In this document: positions 1 through 5,136 of the stretch, piece by piece | How the letters are laid out: the number at the start of each line of letters is the position of its first letter | How positions within the stretch are numbered: the first letter of the stretch is position 1 | NCBI GenBank assembly: GCA_021849995.1 | Contig: JAJZSC010000158.1 | Span: 1 to 7,257 of the forward strand | Direction: 5' to 3' | DNA from: Bacillota bacterium | Lineage (GTDB): Bacteria; Bacillota; Desulfitobacteriia; Desulfitobacteriales; Desulfitobacteriaceae | Length of the DNA: 7,257 nt | Made by a program: the position numbers and the translations under genes | Notes under the pieces: model-generated | Databases searched by the model: none | The model's input: only the letters and a program-made list of their open reading frames with translations | Told to the model about the DNA's origin: nothing

Positions 1-402
1 AGCAGTATAATACGGCATAACAAAGCTTGGAATGACTGTCATTGTGAACAGTACCACTTTCGGATTTACAAACTGCGTTAGGAAGCCAGAAACAAACGTA
101 GCGGTTTGTATCTCAGCCGACTCTGAGACATCCATTTTGTATATTTGATAAGCAAGATAGAGTATATAGAAGCTTCCGATGATCTGCATGACAATTAAAA
201 TCTTTGGTATTACTGCTATAAGTACAGTATTCAACACAGCGGAAATACCAAGTAATAAACCAAATGCAATTGTTGCTCCATATGAATATTCCATTGCCTT
301 TTTTGTCCCCAAATTATGTGCTGTGGATAATATAACAATATTTGTAGGCCCAGGTGTAAATGTAACAATAACACAGTATATAAAAAAAGATGAAATATTC
401 AT
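1..402 (-). CDS. LysE/RhtB-family exporter, 3' end cut off by window
   Basis: Reads from ATG at 402 through the window edge without a stop: 134 codons of a family that is usually about 200 residues, so roughly the last third is missing. The family exports amino acids or related metabolites across the cytoplasmic membrane; the substrate cannot be read from this fragment. Seen in sequence: a hydrophobic first helix containing the hallmark TFTPGPTN (residues 14-21), a second hydrophobic stretch (about 44-60), a third (about 65-88), and the family motif GFLTQFVNPK near residues 105-114. An AAAGGAG site sits 8 nt before the ATG. No neighbour reads in the same direction close by, so it is probably monocistronic from its own promoter. 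Family assignment is firm; specificity is unknown. Confidence 0.88.
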   Translation of the reverse strand, partial: MNISSFFIYCVIVTFTPGPTNIVILSTAHNLGTKKAMEYSYGATIAFGLLLGISAVLNTVLIAVIPKILIVMQIIGSFYILYLAYQIYKMDVSESAEIQTATFVSGFLTQFVNPKVVLFTMTVIPSFVMPYYTA

Positions 403-433
403 GAAGCAAACTCCTTTGAACGTATTTTCATGA

Positions 434-462
434 ATTATACATCTTTAAATTTAAGGCATATA
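434..462 (-). promoter_or_regulatory. candidate promoter of the LysE-family gene
   Basis: A perfect TATAAT lies on the minus strand at 439-434, about 16 nt before the RBS of the exporter gene. The -35 position (TATATG at 17-bp spacing) is poor, so the call rests on the -10 and its location. Confidence 0.35.
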
Positions 463-571
463 GTATGTTATTGCAGAGTTAAAGGTTTGTATTAAAAACA
501 TCTTACGAATGCGCCACACTGAAAATCATATCACATAGAACAACTACCAATTATTCTTACCCAGTAGTAGA

Positions 572-606
572 AATGCCGTCCAACCTATATTTAGGTGGAC
601 GGCATT
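572..606. repeat. 11-bp inverted repeat, long intergenic hairpin
   Basis: AATGCCGTCCA at 572-582 is the exact reverse complement of 596-606, and an inner CCTA/TAGG extends the stem after one bulged A, leaving a 4-nt loop. Neither strand has a T-run after it, so it is not a standard intrinsic terminator. It lies in the 365-base gene-free stretch between the exporter and the 99-residue gene. It could be a factor-dependent terminator, a protein site or a small repeat element. I see no other clear element in 440-718. Confidence 0.5.
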
Positions 607-718
607 CGTAGGATAATGGCAAGTTTTGGATTATAATGAAACTGTAAAGAATGAAGACTGCTAATCATTGTATACAAAAAGTTTACTGTGGATAAATCTG
701 TAAAGACACGCATTAAAA

Positions 719-763
719 ATGGCTTTAGAGAGGAGAAAGTTTATGGAAATAAGATTAATATAA
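719..763 (+). other. 14-codon ORF or truncated gene start, plus strand
   Basis: MALERRKFMEIRLI is followed by TAA. The internal ATG at 743 is preceded by GAGGAGA at good spacing, which would give an even shorter six-residue peptide. It could be the surviving start of a lost gene, a leader peptide or chance. Its stop falls inside an inverted repeat shared with the end of the convergent 99-residue gene. Confidence 0.2.
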
Positions 764-772
764 CTATTAATC
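753..772. terminator. AT-rich inverted repeat at a convergent gene end
   Basis: GATTAATA and TATTAATC form a perfect 8-bp stem around a 4-nt loop. The repeat contains the stop codons of both the short plus-strand ORF and the minus-strand 99-residue gene. The stem is nearly all A/T and there is no long T-run, so termination strength would be low. Confidence 0.3.
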
Positions 773-1066
773 CAATGTCTTGATAGTAAATGTATCATCC
801 GCATTGAATATTAGTCGATACCTTTCATTAAGGTCGTAAAAAATAATCAGAGAACTATAAAGCCCTACAGGTTCACACGTACTTCTGTGAAAAAACTCCT
901 TTTTCAAATAAATTATTGCGTCGTCATTTTCAGACGTTGAATAAATCCTTACATCAAGATTATCCAATTCAACTGCAAATGTATCGTTATTCTCATTAAG
1001 GTTTAACAAATGCTCACAAATGAGTTTTTCCCTAATTTCTTTCAGGTCATTTTTAATAATCTTCAT
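767..1066 (-). CDS. hypothetical protein, 99 aa
   Basis: I do not recognise this protein. The start is well supported: AAGGAGG lies 8 nt before the ATG, an almost perfect anti-SD match, which makes it much more likely real than the many overlapping shadow frames. It has no signal peptide, no membrane segment and only two cysteines (residues 18 and 64). The N-terminus is charged and probably helical (residues 1-25). The rest alternates short hydrophobic runs (AIIYLKKEF near 50-58, LYSSLIIFYDL near 69-79) with acidic residues, which suggests a small soluble alpha/beta or all-beta cytoplasmic protein. It is a single gene with its own promoter. No function can be assigned. Confidence 0.75.
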   Translation of the reverse strand: MKIIKNDLKEIREKLICEHLLNLNENNDTFAVELDNLDVRIYSTSENDDAIIYLKKEFFHRSTCEPVGLYSSLIIFYDLNERYRLIFNADDTFTIKTLD

Positions 1067-1136
1067 TTAAAATTACCTCCTTGAGTTTATATTAATTCTA
1101 CCCAAAGAAGCAAAAATTAATTATAAATATATGAGA

Positions 1137-1164
1137 ATTATATAGTTCAATCGTTATTGAACAA
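1137..1164 (-). promoter_or_regulatory. promoter with palindromic operator for the 99-aa gene
   Basis: On the minus strand TTGTTC (1164-1159) and a perfect TATAAT (1142-1137) are separated by 16 bp. An 18-bp palindrome, GTTCAAT-cgtt-ATTGAAC (1145-1162), fills the spacer and overlaps the -35. Two half-sites around four bases resemble in layout the sites of CRP/FNR-family regulators (FNR: TTGAT-N4-ATCAA), although the half-site sequence differs. The position would suit a repressor. Confidence 0.5.
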
Positions 1165-1194
1165 TGTCCCTCTGTCATAGACATAAAAAGTTCG

Positions 1195-1353
1195 TCATGC
1201 TTCCATGTTTCGGCAAAAACCATGTGCCTTTAGCTGTTTATGCATTTTTGCTCGGTCTGATAAATCTTGCCATAGACCCAAATCTATTTGGGACGAGAAC
1301 TCTCCCTTATATTGAACTTTGACAACATGAAACAAATGATACGCATTATTCAT
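1195..1353 (-). CDS. small ORF of 52 codons, doubtful
   Basis: An ATG at 1353 opens a 52-residue frame beginning MNNAYHLFHVVKVQYKGEF and ending in CRNMEA. The composition is protein-like, with a hydrophobic/basic start and an amphipathic stretch near residues 25-45. There is no good Shine-Dalgarno sequence: only GGAT about 12 nt upstream. The start lies just beyond the 17-bp inverted repeat that encloses the transposase-side terminator. It may be a remnant of a gene interrupted by the mobile element, or chance. I do not recognise it. Confidence 0.3.
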   Translation of the reverse strand: MNNAYHLFHVVKVQYKGEFSSQIDLGLWQDLSDRAKMHKQLKAHGFCRNMEA

Positions 1354-1357
1354 AGCC

Positions 1358-1459
1358 AATTATCCGAAGTTAGGCACAAAAAAATCAAGCTTGAAGTAGA
1401 GCTTGAGTAACTTAAAACCTGACATTTTGAGGATCAAAAATACCTAACTTTGGATAATT
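1358..1459. repeat. 17-bp inverted repeat pair enclosing a terminator
   Basis: Bases 1358-1374 and 1443-1459 are inverted copies with one mismatch (AATTATCC-G/A-AAGTTAGG). Between them are 68 bases that include a minus-strand intrinsic terminator. It lies downstream of the transposase gene, where the 3' end of an IS91-like element would be expected. It may be the element's terminal structure or a separate small palindromic insertion. Confidence 0.6.
1378..1406 (-). terminator. intrinsic terminator downstream of the transposase
   Basis: Read on the minus strand, TCAAGCT-ctacttca-AGCTTGA makes a perfect 7-bp stem. It is followed directly by a run of seven T residues (plus-strand A-run 1378-1384). 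It would end transcripts coming from the recombinase/transposase pair. Confidence 0.75.
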
Positions 1460-1576
1460 AAAATAGCACGAAACCGCGACAATTGGTGCTTTTCACTATG
1501 GGGATTGAATATCTAATTCCTAGTCTAATTTAATGAACTTAAGGAAAAGTCGGCAACAAAATGTATCAGAGAAGCG

Positions 1577-2713
1577 TTAAATCACGCAAAAATAGATATA
1601 GCTTCCCCCTCCCCAAAACAGGGCAATTTTTTGAACATATACAGTTTCGCGAGCGATTGGTGGAGATTTACCCAGACTCATAAATTGTTTAGGTTTATCA
1701 GAACCGCAGATAGGGCATTTAGATAAATCCATTCCGGTAATCTTAAGGATAAGTTGTAGAATAGATGATTTTTCCATAGTTAATAGAGGCGTATGGGTAA
1801 GCTGCTTGCACAACTTTAGTTTGGTGGTCTTATTACGATTTCCAAGCAAGCCGTAGTGTCTAATTTTCATAAATCCATTCGGGAGAATATGAATAAGAAA
1901 TCTACGGATAAACTCGTCGGCAGAGAGTGTCATCAACTTCTGCTTACTGTCATCCTTGTAATCCCTCCATTTGAAAGTAACCCTATCTTTCTCAAGACTG
2001 ACGATGCGCTTATTGGAAATAGCCACTCTGTGAGTATACCGGCCCAGGTATTCAACAACACAAGCAGCATTTTTAAACGGTGGTTTGCAGTAAACAACCC
2101 ACTCTTTGTTATATAAAGAAGATAGCAGTTCTTCAAAATCCTTATTGTTGGCAAGATAGGCTTGGCTACCGTGAAATTCTAATTTGTTTTGGTTGTAGAG
2201 CTGTTTAAGGTGATACAAAAATTTTCCTCTAAACTTCCGCGAGAGAACTTTAACCGGAATAAAGAATTTCTTTCGGCTGTTCACCCATTTTCCGATCGAA
2301 GATAGCCCGCCGCCAGGGACAATCGAGTGAACATGGGGATGATGTATGAGATTCTGTCCCCAGGTATGCAGGACCGATGTGAAACCAATTTTTGCCCCAA
2401 GATATTTTTTGTCAGAAGCTAATTCAGTAAGCGTTTCAGCAACGGTCTTAAATAAGAGAGTATAGATAGCTTTTTGGTTTTCAATCCAGCGTTCTTTGGC
2501 AAGGGCTTGGCATTTGGGGCAGTGCCTGTTTCGGCAAGAATTGTAGGAAATCCGAGTATGACCGCATTCATCACAAACTTCCTTGTGACCGCCTAATTGT
2601 GAGGTCCTGCATTTTTGGATCGCGGAAATTGCTTTATGCTGGACCAGAGTGAGCTTATGGTTAGTTCGATAAGTATTGCCATGTTTGAGGAAGATATCTT
2701 GAACCTCAACCAT
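1577..2713 (-). CDS. IS91-like Y2/HUH transposase, probably internally deleted
   Basis: Family enzymes cleave one DNA strand and move by rolling-circle-like transposition. Numbered from the ATG at 2713: an N-terminal zinc-binding cluster (C47, C50, C60, H64, C65, C68, with CRNRHCPKC), the HUH motif in HHPHVH (H127, H129), and the two-tyrosine motif YLGRY (Y222, Y226). A C-terminal CPIC sits at 333-336. From memory of the family, about 28-30 residues carrying the conserved YFHVVFTLPHEL block should follow RWIE; here residues 75-85 jump straight to the downstream QKAIYTLLF, pointing to an in-frame deletion. I preferred this start over the ATG at 2743 because ATGGTTGA overlaps the end of the recombinase gene by 8 nt, indicating translational coupling. 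All catalytic residues remain, but activity is doubtful. Confidence 0.85.
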   Translation of the reverse strand: MVEVQDIFLKHGNTYRTNHKLTLVQHKAISAIQKCRTSQLGGHKEVCDECGHTRISYNSCRNRHCPKCQALAKERWIENQKAIYTLLFKTVAETLTELASDKKYLGAKIGFTSVLHTWGQNLIHHPHVHSIVPGGGLSSIGKWVNSRKKFFIPVKVLSRKFRGKFLYHLKQLYNQNKLEFHGSQAYLANNKDFEELLSSLYNKEWVVYCKPPFKNAACVVEYLGRYTHRVAISNKRIVSLEKDRVTFKWRDYKDDSKQKLMTLSADEFIRRFLIHILPNGFMKIRHYGLLGNRNKTTKLKLCKQLTHTPLLTMEKSSILQLILKITGMDLSKCPICGSDKPKQFMSLGKSPPIARETVYVQKIALFWGGGSYIYFCVI

Positions 2714-3311
2714 TGGCCTTATCCAATTCAACAAGCTCATCAAGGGGACTCTTCACGTTAAGTGATTCGATTTTAAGCAAATGTAAATAGAAACAGGTTG
2801 ATGCAATATCCGTGTGTCCCAGCAATTGTTTAATGTGAAAAACACTGACACCCGATGCCAGTAGATGAGTTGCGAAACTGTGGCGCATACTATGAACGGT
2901 GACCTTTTTACTGATGTTAGCTTTCGTTACATATTTATGAAACAGATTTTGAATAGCTCTACTGGTCAAAGGAGCAGCCTTACGATTTCTACTGTAAAAA
3001 AGCCAATCTTTAGGGCGATAAGTTTTCCAATAAGTTCTGAGAATATCGAGGTTAGCTTGTGAAAGCAGAGCATATCGGTCTTTACTGCCTTTAGCATTAC
3101 GTATGAACAACTGCATTTTGCTGCTGTCGATATCTGAAACTTTAAGGGAAGCAACTTCACTAAGGCGAAGCCCTGCACCATAAAGAGTCATTAGAATGCA
3201 TTGATCTCTTAAGTTATCGCAGGCATCAAAAAGAGCCTGAATTTCCTCTTTGGTAAGAATGTCGGGGAATTTACGTTGTTTTCGGTGGCGGGGGATTTGC
3301 TTTAGATTCAA
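2706..3311 (-). pseudogene. tyrosine recombinase (phage-integrase family), N-terminal domain missing
   Basis: The 201-residue frame is a nearly complete catalytic domain: GAGLRLSEV with R49, the beta-hairpin lysine region KGSKDR (K77), HSMRH (H140, R143), LLGH (H166) and the candidate nucleophile Y175 in FYLHL. Full-length relatives are about 290 residues and begin with a SAM-like core-binding domain of roughly 90-100 residues. Here the frame opens at a TTG just before the catalytic domain, with an in-frame stop at 3333-3335 and no core-binding sequence upstream. The TTG has no good SD; AGGTG lies about 17 nt away. It is therefore best read as a 5'-truncated gene. Its end overlaps the transposase start. 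Alone it should bind DNA poorly. Confidence 0.8.
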
Positions 3312-3360
3312 CTTAGTGTTTAATGTGACACCTCAGACGGGAATCTTTGGATATAACCAA

Positions 3361-3384
3361 AAGGAGAGCAGATAAGCTCTCCTT
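3361..3384 (-). terminator. GGAGAGC hairpin, copy 1
   Basis: AAGGAGAGC (3361-3369) and GCTCTCCTT (3376-3384) form a perfect 9-bp stem with a 6-nt loop. On the minus strand it is followed by TTGGTTA, giving a short T-run. Its minus-strand sequence closely matches the plus-strand sequence of the hairpin at 4415-4441, including the following GGTTA, so it is one of three related copies in the window. Confidence 0.6.
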
Positions 3385-3425
3385 AAAAGACCCGCGTCCG
3401 GAAATCTTTTTGCGCAATGCCCTAT

Positions 3426-3490
3426 AGTCCTTAATATTTATAGGACAAAATTTTCAAAAAGCGTCCTCCCGGTCCATAAAGCGGAAGGAC
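3426..3490 (-). terminator. tandem GTCCT/AGGAC hairpins, the first with a T-run
   Basis: On the minus strand GTCCT-t-CCG (3490-3482) pairs with CGG-g-AGGAC (3471-3463), with one internal mismatch, and is followed by GCTTTTTG, a terminator-like layout. Just downstream a second GTCCT...AGGAC (3446-3427) repeats the same arms around a 10-nt AT loop. Because the arms are identical, the left arm of either hairpin could pair with the right arm of the other, giving alternative folds. Confidence 0.45.
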
Positions 3491-3527
3491 AAAAGAAATT
3501 AATTACATGAAGAAAGCTAAAAATGCT

Positions 3528-3534
3528 TTCGACA
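3528..3534 (-). promoter_or_regulatory. exact Spo0A box (TGTCGAA)
   Basis: The minus strand reads TGTCGAA immediately downstream of the -10 of the promoter at 3536-3566. A regulator bound there would cover the transcription start and would be expected to repress. One such 7-mer by itself is close to the chance expectation. Confidence 0.3.
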
Positions 3535-3535
3535 T

Positions 3536-3566
3536 ATTGTAACATATATTTACATATTTGTGTCAA
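3536..3566 (-). promoter_or_regulatory. sigma-A-like promoter reading toward the recombinase remnant
   Basis: A perfect TTGACA (3566-3561) is followed after 18-19 bp by TTACAAT (3542-3536) on the minus strand. It drives a roughly 220-nt leader containing several hairpins before the truncated recombinase frame. No intact gene starts in 3312-3536. Confidence 0.5.
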
Positions 3567-3606
3567 AAAGTTATTTGGTAAATTATTACTCGGGGATTTT
3601 AAGTAG

Positions 3607-3630
3607 GCCCCCACCGTTACTAGTGAGAGC
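3607..3630 (-). repeat. GNRA-type hairpin, copy C
   Basis: Minus-strand GCTCTCACTAGTAACGGTGG and the following GGGC match the hairpin at 4629-4652 at 20 of 24 positions. The outer pairs are kept partly through G-U pairing. There is no T-run after it, so it is not an obvious terminator here. Confidence 0.45.
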
Positions 3631-3653
3631 ATAGGGCCTGAAAGCGAATACCA

Positions 3654-3904
3654 CTAATATTGTATACTAGTGTAGCCGATTCGGAACCTACTCCTCCACA
3701 AAAACCACTTGCAGGTATTCAGCTCATACTTGATTTCGTACGGCCGCAGCTCGCCGTTAATCTCAGATTGGCAGCGAAAAATGAGCATCCGGTTGCCGGC
3801 GAGTTTTTCTTCCGCCCCATGGATAACCTGCTCAATCTTAACGGGTGAGGTTTATCGTTCTCAAACCAGGCCAAGGCTTCGATAGAGGCTGCTATGGTCT
3901 TCAC
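3654..3904 (-). pseudogene. frameshifted small gene of unknown function, coupled to dam remnant
   Basis: A GTG at 3904 overlaps the stop of the dam remnant by four bases (GTGA), the classic mark of translational coupling. The first frame reads MKTIAASIEALAWFENDKPH. One missing base near 3845 then shifts the sensible reading into another frame, which continues IEQVIHGAEEKLAGNRMLIF and onward to a stop at 3654-3656. Restoring one base would give about 83 residues. The recovered product is soluble, charged, and has two cysteines in the second half (FRC and NTCKW). The last dozen or so codons may already be foreign sequence. I do not recognise the family. GC content is visibly higher here than in the surroundings. 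Confidence 0.55.
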
Positions 3905-4370
3905 TTAACCACCCCTACTTCATAATTGCTTATGAATAATTCGCTGGCTAAACTGCTTTTATCCGTTCTACAGACCGAATATCTCACTCCTACCTGGTTA
4001 ATGTTAAATCTGGAATATAACTCTCGAATCTCCTGATGGTCATTAATACTCAGCAAGAACTTTCCTTGAATTTTTGAAAGGCATTCCTTGTAATAGGTAA
4101 TAGAATCTGACAGCCCTGTTAACATCGGATGTGCCAGCGATACTTAAGGCCTTGTATTTCTGAAAGATCTCTCTTGAGACAAGTAAATAATCGAATGCCT
4201 GGATGAATTGTTCAGGCTTTTCTTTTAAAACTCGAAAGAAGTTGACCAGCTCGGAGTTAATGAAGGGAGAGTTGACCAGACTCTCCTCTTCAAAGATGAT
4301 ACTATGGCCGTTACAAACTATACAATATGCTTGTTCGTCCAAAAGGGTTACAAGCTTGTTTAGCTTTCAT
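3901..4370 (-). pseudogene. dam: DNA adenine methyltransferase (Dam/D12 class) remnant
   Basis: Family enzymes methylate the N6 of adenine in a short DNA site using AdoMet. Three pieces in different frames are recognisable. The N-terminus MKAKQACNPFG starts at the ATG at 4370. A central piece has INSELVNFFRVLKEKPEQF and RAVRFYYLL (about 4265-4095). The C-terminus has LSKIQGKFLLSIND and SELFISNYEV (about 4090-3901). The family is normally about 270-290 residues; only about 155 codons survive. The AdoMet-binding region after the N-terminus is scrambled, and the stretch carrying the catalytic DPPY motif is absent. The central junction lies at a tandem 7-bp repeat, CTATTAC twice on the minus strand (4090-4103), a likely deletion scar. 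Not functional. Confidence 0.8.
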
Positions 4371-4393
4371 CGGAAACGGTAGAGAGCTTTTTT
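4362..4393 (+). terminator. GNRA-capped terminator, copy A
   Basis: AGCTTTCATCG pairs with CGGT-(A bulge)-GAGAGCT over 11 pairs, two of them G-U, closed by a GAAA tetraloop and followed by six T residues (4388-4393). It overlaps the start codon of the dam remnant on the other strand. No plus-strand gene precedes it. Confidence 0.6.
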
Positions 4394-4414
4394 GTTTGTT
4401 AAGTTAAAATATGT

Positions 4415-4443
4415 AAAGGAGAGCTTTAACTGCTCTCCTTTTT
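4415..4443 (+). terminator. GGAGAGC hairpin terminator, copy 2
   Basis: AAAGGAGAGC (4415-4424) and GCTCTCCTTT (4432-4441) form a perfect 10-bp stem with a 7-nt loop, ending in five T residues then GGTTA. It is nearly the same sequence as the minus strand of copy 1 at 3361-3384. Confidence 0.7.
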
Positions 4444-4628
4444 GGTTACCTATGTGGTGGATCTCCTTGAAGTTAGTGGCTTTATTTCTCCAAGGAGTCA
4501 ACCATTCTGATTCTATTATATCCAAGTATCAATCATGTAAGCTGGTATGTTTTGTCTGTGCGTCTTTGAATAATAAATTTAACCTTGGGCAAAATACTCC
4601 TCGACAGATTTCTCTTCCTCTTTATTTG

Positions 4629-4662
4629 GCTCTCATCGGGAACGGTGGGGGCTATTATTTTA
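4629..4662 (+). terminator. GNRA-capped terminator, copy B
   Basis: GCTCTCATCG and CGGTGGGGGC form a 10-bp stem (three G-U pairs) around a GGAA tetraloop, followed by the T-rich TATTATTTTA. The G-U pairs would become C-A mismatches on the other strand, so the plus-strand RNA is the one that folds well. Confidence 0.6.
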
Positions 4663-4696
4663 TGAGGTAGTTTCTCTGTAGCCACATATCATACCT

Positions 4697-4703
4697 TTCG
4701 ACA
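4697..4703 (-). promoter_or_regulatory. exact Spo0A box upstream of the Spo0E-like gene
   Basis: The minus strand reads TTTTGTCGAAAGG, containing the consensus TGTCGAA with favourable flanking T and A residues. It sits about 20 bp upstream of the -35 of the predicted promoter at 4724-4752, a position compatible with activation by phosphorylated Spo0A. Confidence 0.5.
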
Positions 4704-4723
4704 AAACCTTACCTTTAACGCTA

Positions 4724-4752
4724 TTGAAGTTAGTAATACTTAATACTAGAAT
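4724..4752 (+). promoter_or_regulatory. sigma-A-like promoter of the Spo0E-like gene
   Basis: TTGAAG (4724-4729), a 17-bp spacer and TAGAAT (4747-4752) lie about 40 bases before the ATG of the gene. The boxes are each one or two bases off consensus with ideal spacing. Confidence 0.55.
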
Positions 4753-4791
4753 ATTCAAGGGTGCAATTTTGCTTAGGATGGTGTTCTAGAA

Positions 4792-4953
4792 ATGAAACTC
4801 AAAGTCACCGAACAAATAGAAGAGTTAAGAATAGAAATGCAAAAAATTGCTTCAGATAAAGATCTTACGGATCCCAAAGTGGTAAGAGCTAGTGAAAGGC
4901 TTGACGAATTAATTAGTCAGTTTTACTTGAGCCAAAGGAAGAAAATATTGTAA
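4792..4953 (+). CDS. Spo0E-like aspartyl-phosphate phosphatase, 53 aa
   Basis: Members of this family dephosphorylate the response regulator Spo0A and so oppose entry into sporulation; they are cytoplasmic and usually 50-90 residues. The frame encodes two predicted helices: residues 3-21 (VTEQIEELRIEMQKIA) and residues 30-47. The second contains SERLDELI (S34, L37, D38), matching the family signature S-x-x-L-D-x-L-I. The linker LTDPKVV between them also fits. Start: ATG at 4792 with a weak AGGATGG about 10 nt upstream. It has its own promoter and Spo0A box, is followed immediately by a strong terminator, and converges on a sensor histidine kinase gene. The frame is short and easily missed. 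Which regulator it acts on cannot be read from the sequence. Confidence 0.85.
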   Translation: MKLKVTEQIEELRIEMQKIASDKDLTDPKVVRASERLDELISQFYLSQRKKIL

Positions 4954-4960
4954 AGTACAT

Positions 4961-4990
4961 AAAAAGGAGAGCTTACCTACTCTCCTTTTT
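4961..4990. terminator. bidirectional terminator between the Spo0E-like and kinase genes (GGAGAG copy 3)
   Basis: AAAAAGGAGAG (4961-4971) and CTCTCCTTTTT (4980-4990) are an exact 11-bp inverted repeat with an 8-nt loop and a run of A on one side and T on the other. It therefore works as an intrinsic terminator in both directions. It begins 8 bases after the Spo0E-like stop and lies about 150 bases beyond the kinase stop. It is related to the hairpins at 3361 and 4415. Confidence 0.85.
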
Positions 4991-5136
4991 CGCTGTCTGT
5001 ATTTCGTGGACATCATCTTCAATTCTACGTTGCCTCGACCACTCCATTTGCTACAGCTGTTTTGATTAGGTAGTATAGGAGTGCAAGGCTGAACAACCAG
5101 ACGAAAAATCGGTTCCTCTGGTTTTTGTGACATTTA

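Larger units (their letters stand above)
1577..3311 (-). mobile_element. degenerate IS91-like element with a tyrosine recombinase partner
   Basis: A tyrosine recombinase followed by an overlapping Y2 transposase is a known arrangement in a branch of IS91-like elements. The limits given are those of the two genes. The true downstream end may reach the inverted repeat at 1358-1459; the upstream end is lost or lies within 3312-3360. The 9-mer CTTTGGATA occurs at 1448-1456 and again at 3345-3353, on either side of the genes, but could be chance. Both genes look damaged, so this is most likely a relic. Confidence 0.7.
4394..4696. other. stretch without a convincing gene
   Basis: Open frames here lack ribosome binding sites and recognisable motifs. 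The stretch contains two terminator-like hairpins (4415-4443 and 4629-4662) separated by about 185 bases of AT-rich sequence. It appears to be intergenic debris between the dam remnant and the Spo0E-like gene. Confidence 0.5.

Noticed and set aside
1358..1459. Integron attC-like core sites (GTTAGGC and ACCTAAC).
   Set aside because: Both 7-mers fit GTTRRRY and RYYYAAC, but they are in the inside-out order, with GTTRRRY on the left, and the complementary arms extend outward instead of inward. No integron integrase is present.
1856..2154. Open frames overlapping the transposase on both strands.
   Set aside because: They are shadows of the transposase reading frame, which carries clear catalytic motifs.
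3438..3632. A 64-residue minus-strand open frame.
   Set aside because: It spans the promoter and hairpin leader, lacks a Shine-Dalgarno sequence and looks like translated noncoding sequence.
3360..3665. A known riboswitch such as c-di-GMP, SAM, T-box or fluoride.
   Set aside because: None of the conserved core sequences of those classes that I know are present, so only an unclassified structured leader is claimed.
4392..4670. A 92-residue plus-strand open frame.
   Set aside because: It runs through two terminator hairpins, has no ribosome binding site and no family-like composition.
4909..5133. A 74-residue minus-strand open frame between the Spo0E-like and kinase genes.
   Set aside because: It overlaps the bidirectional terminator and the end of the Spo0E-like gene and has no recognisable motif.
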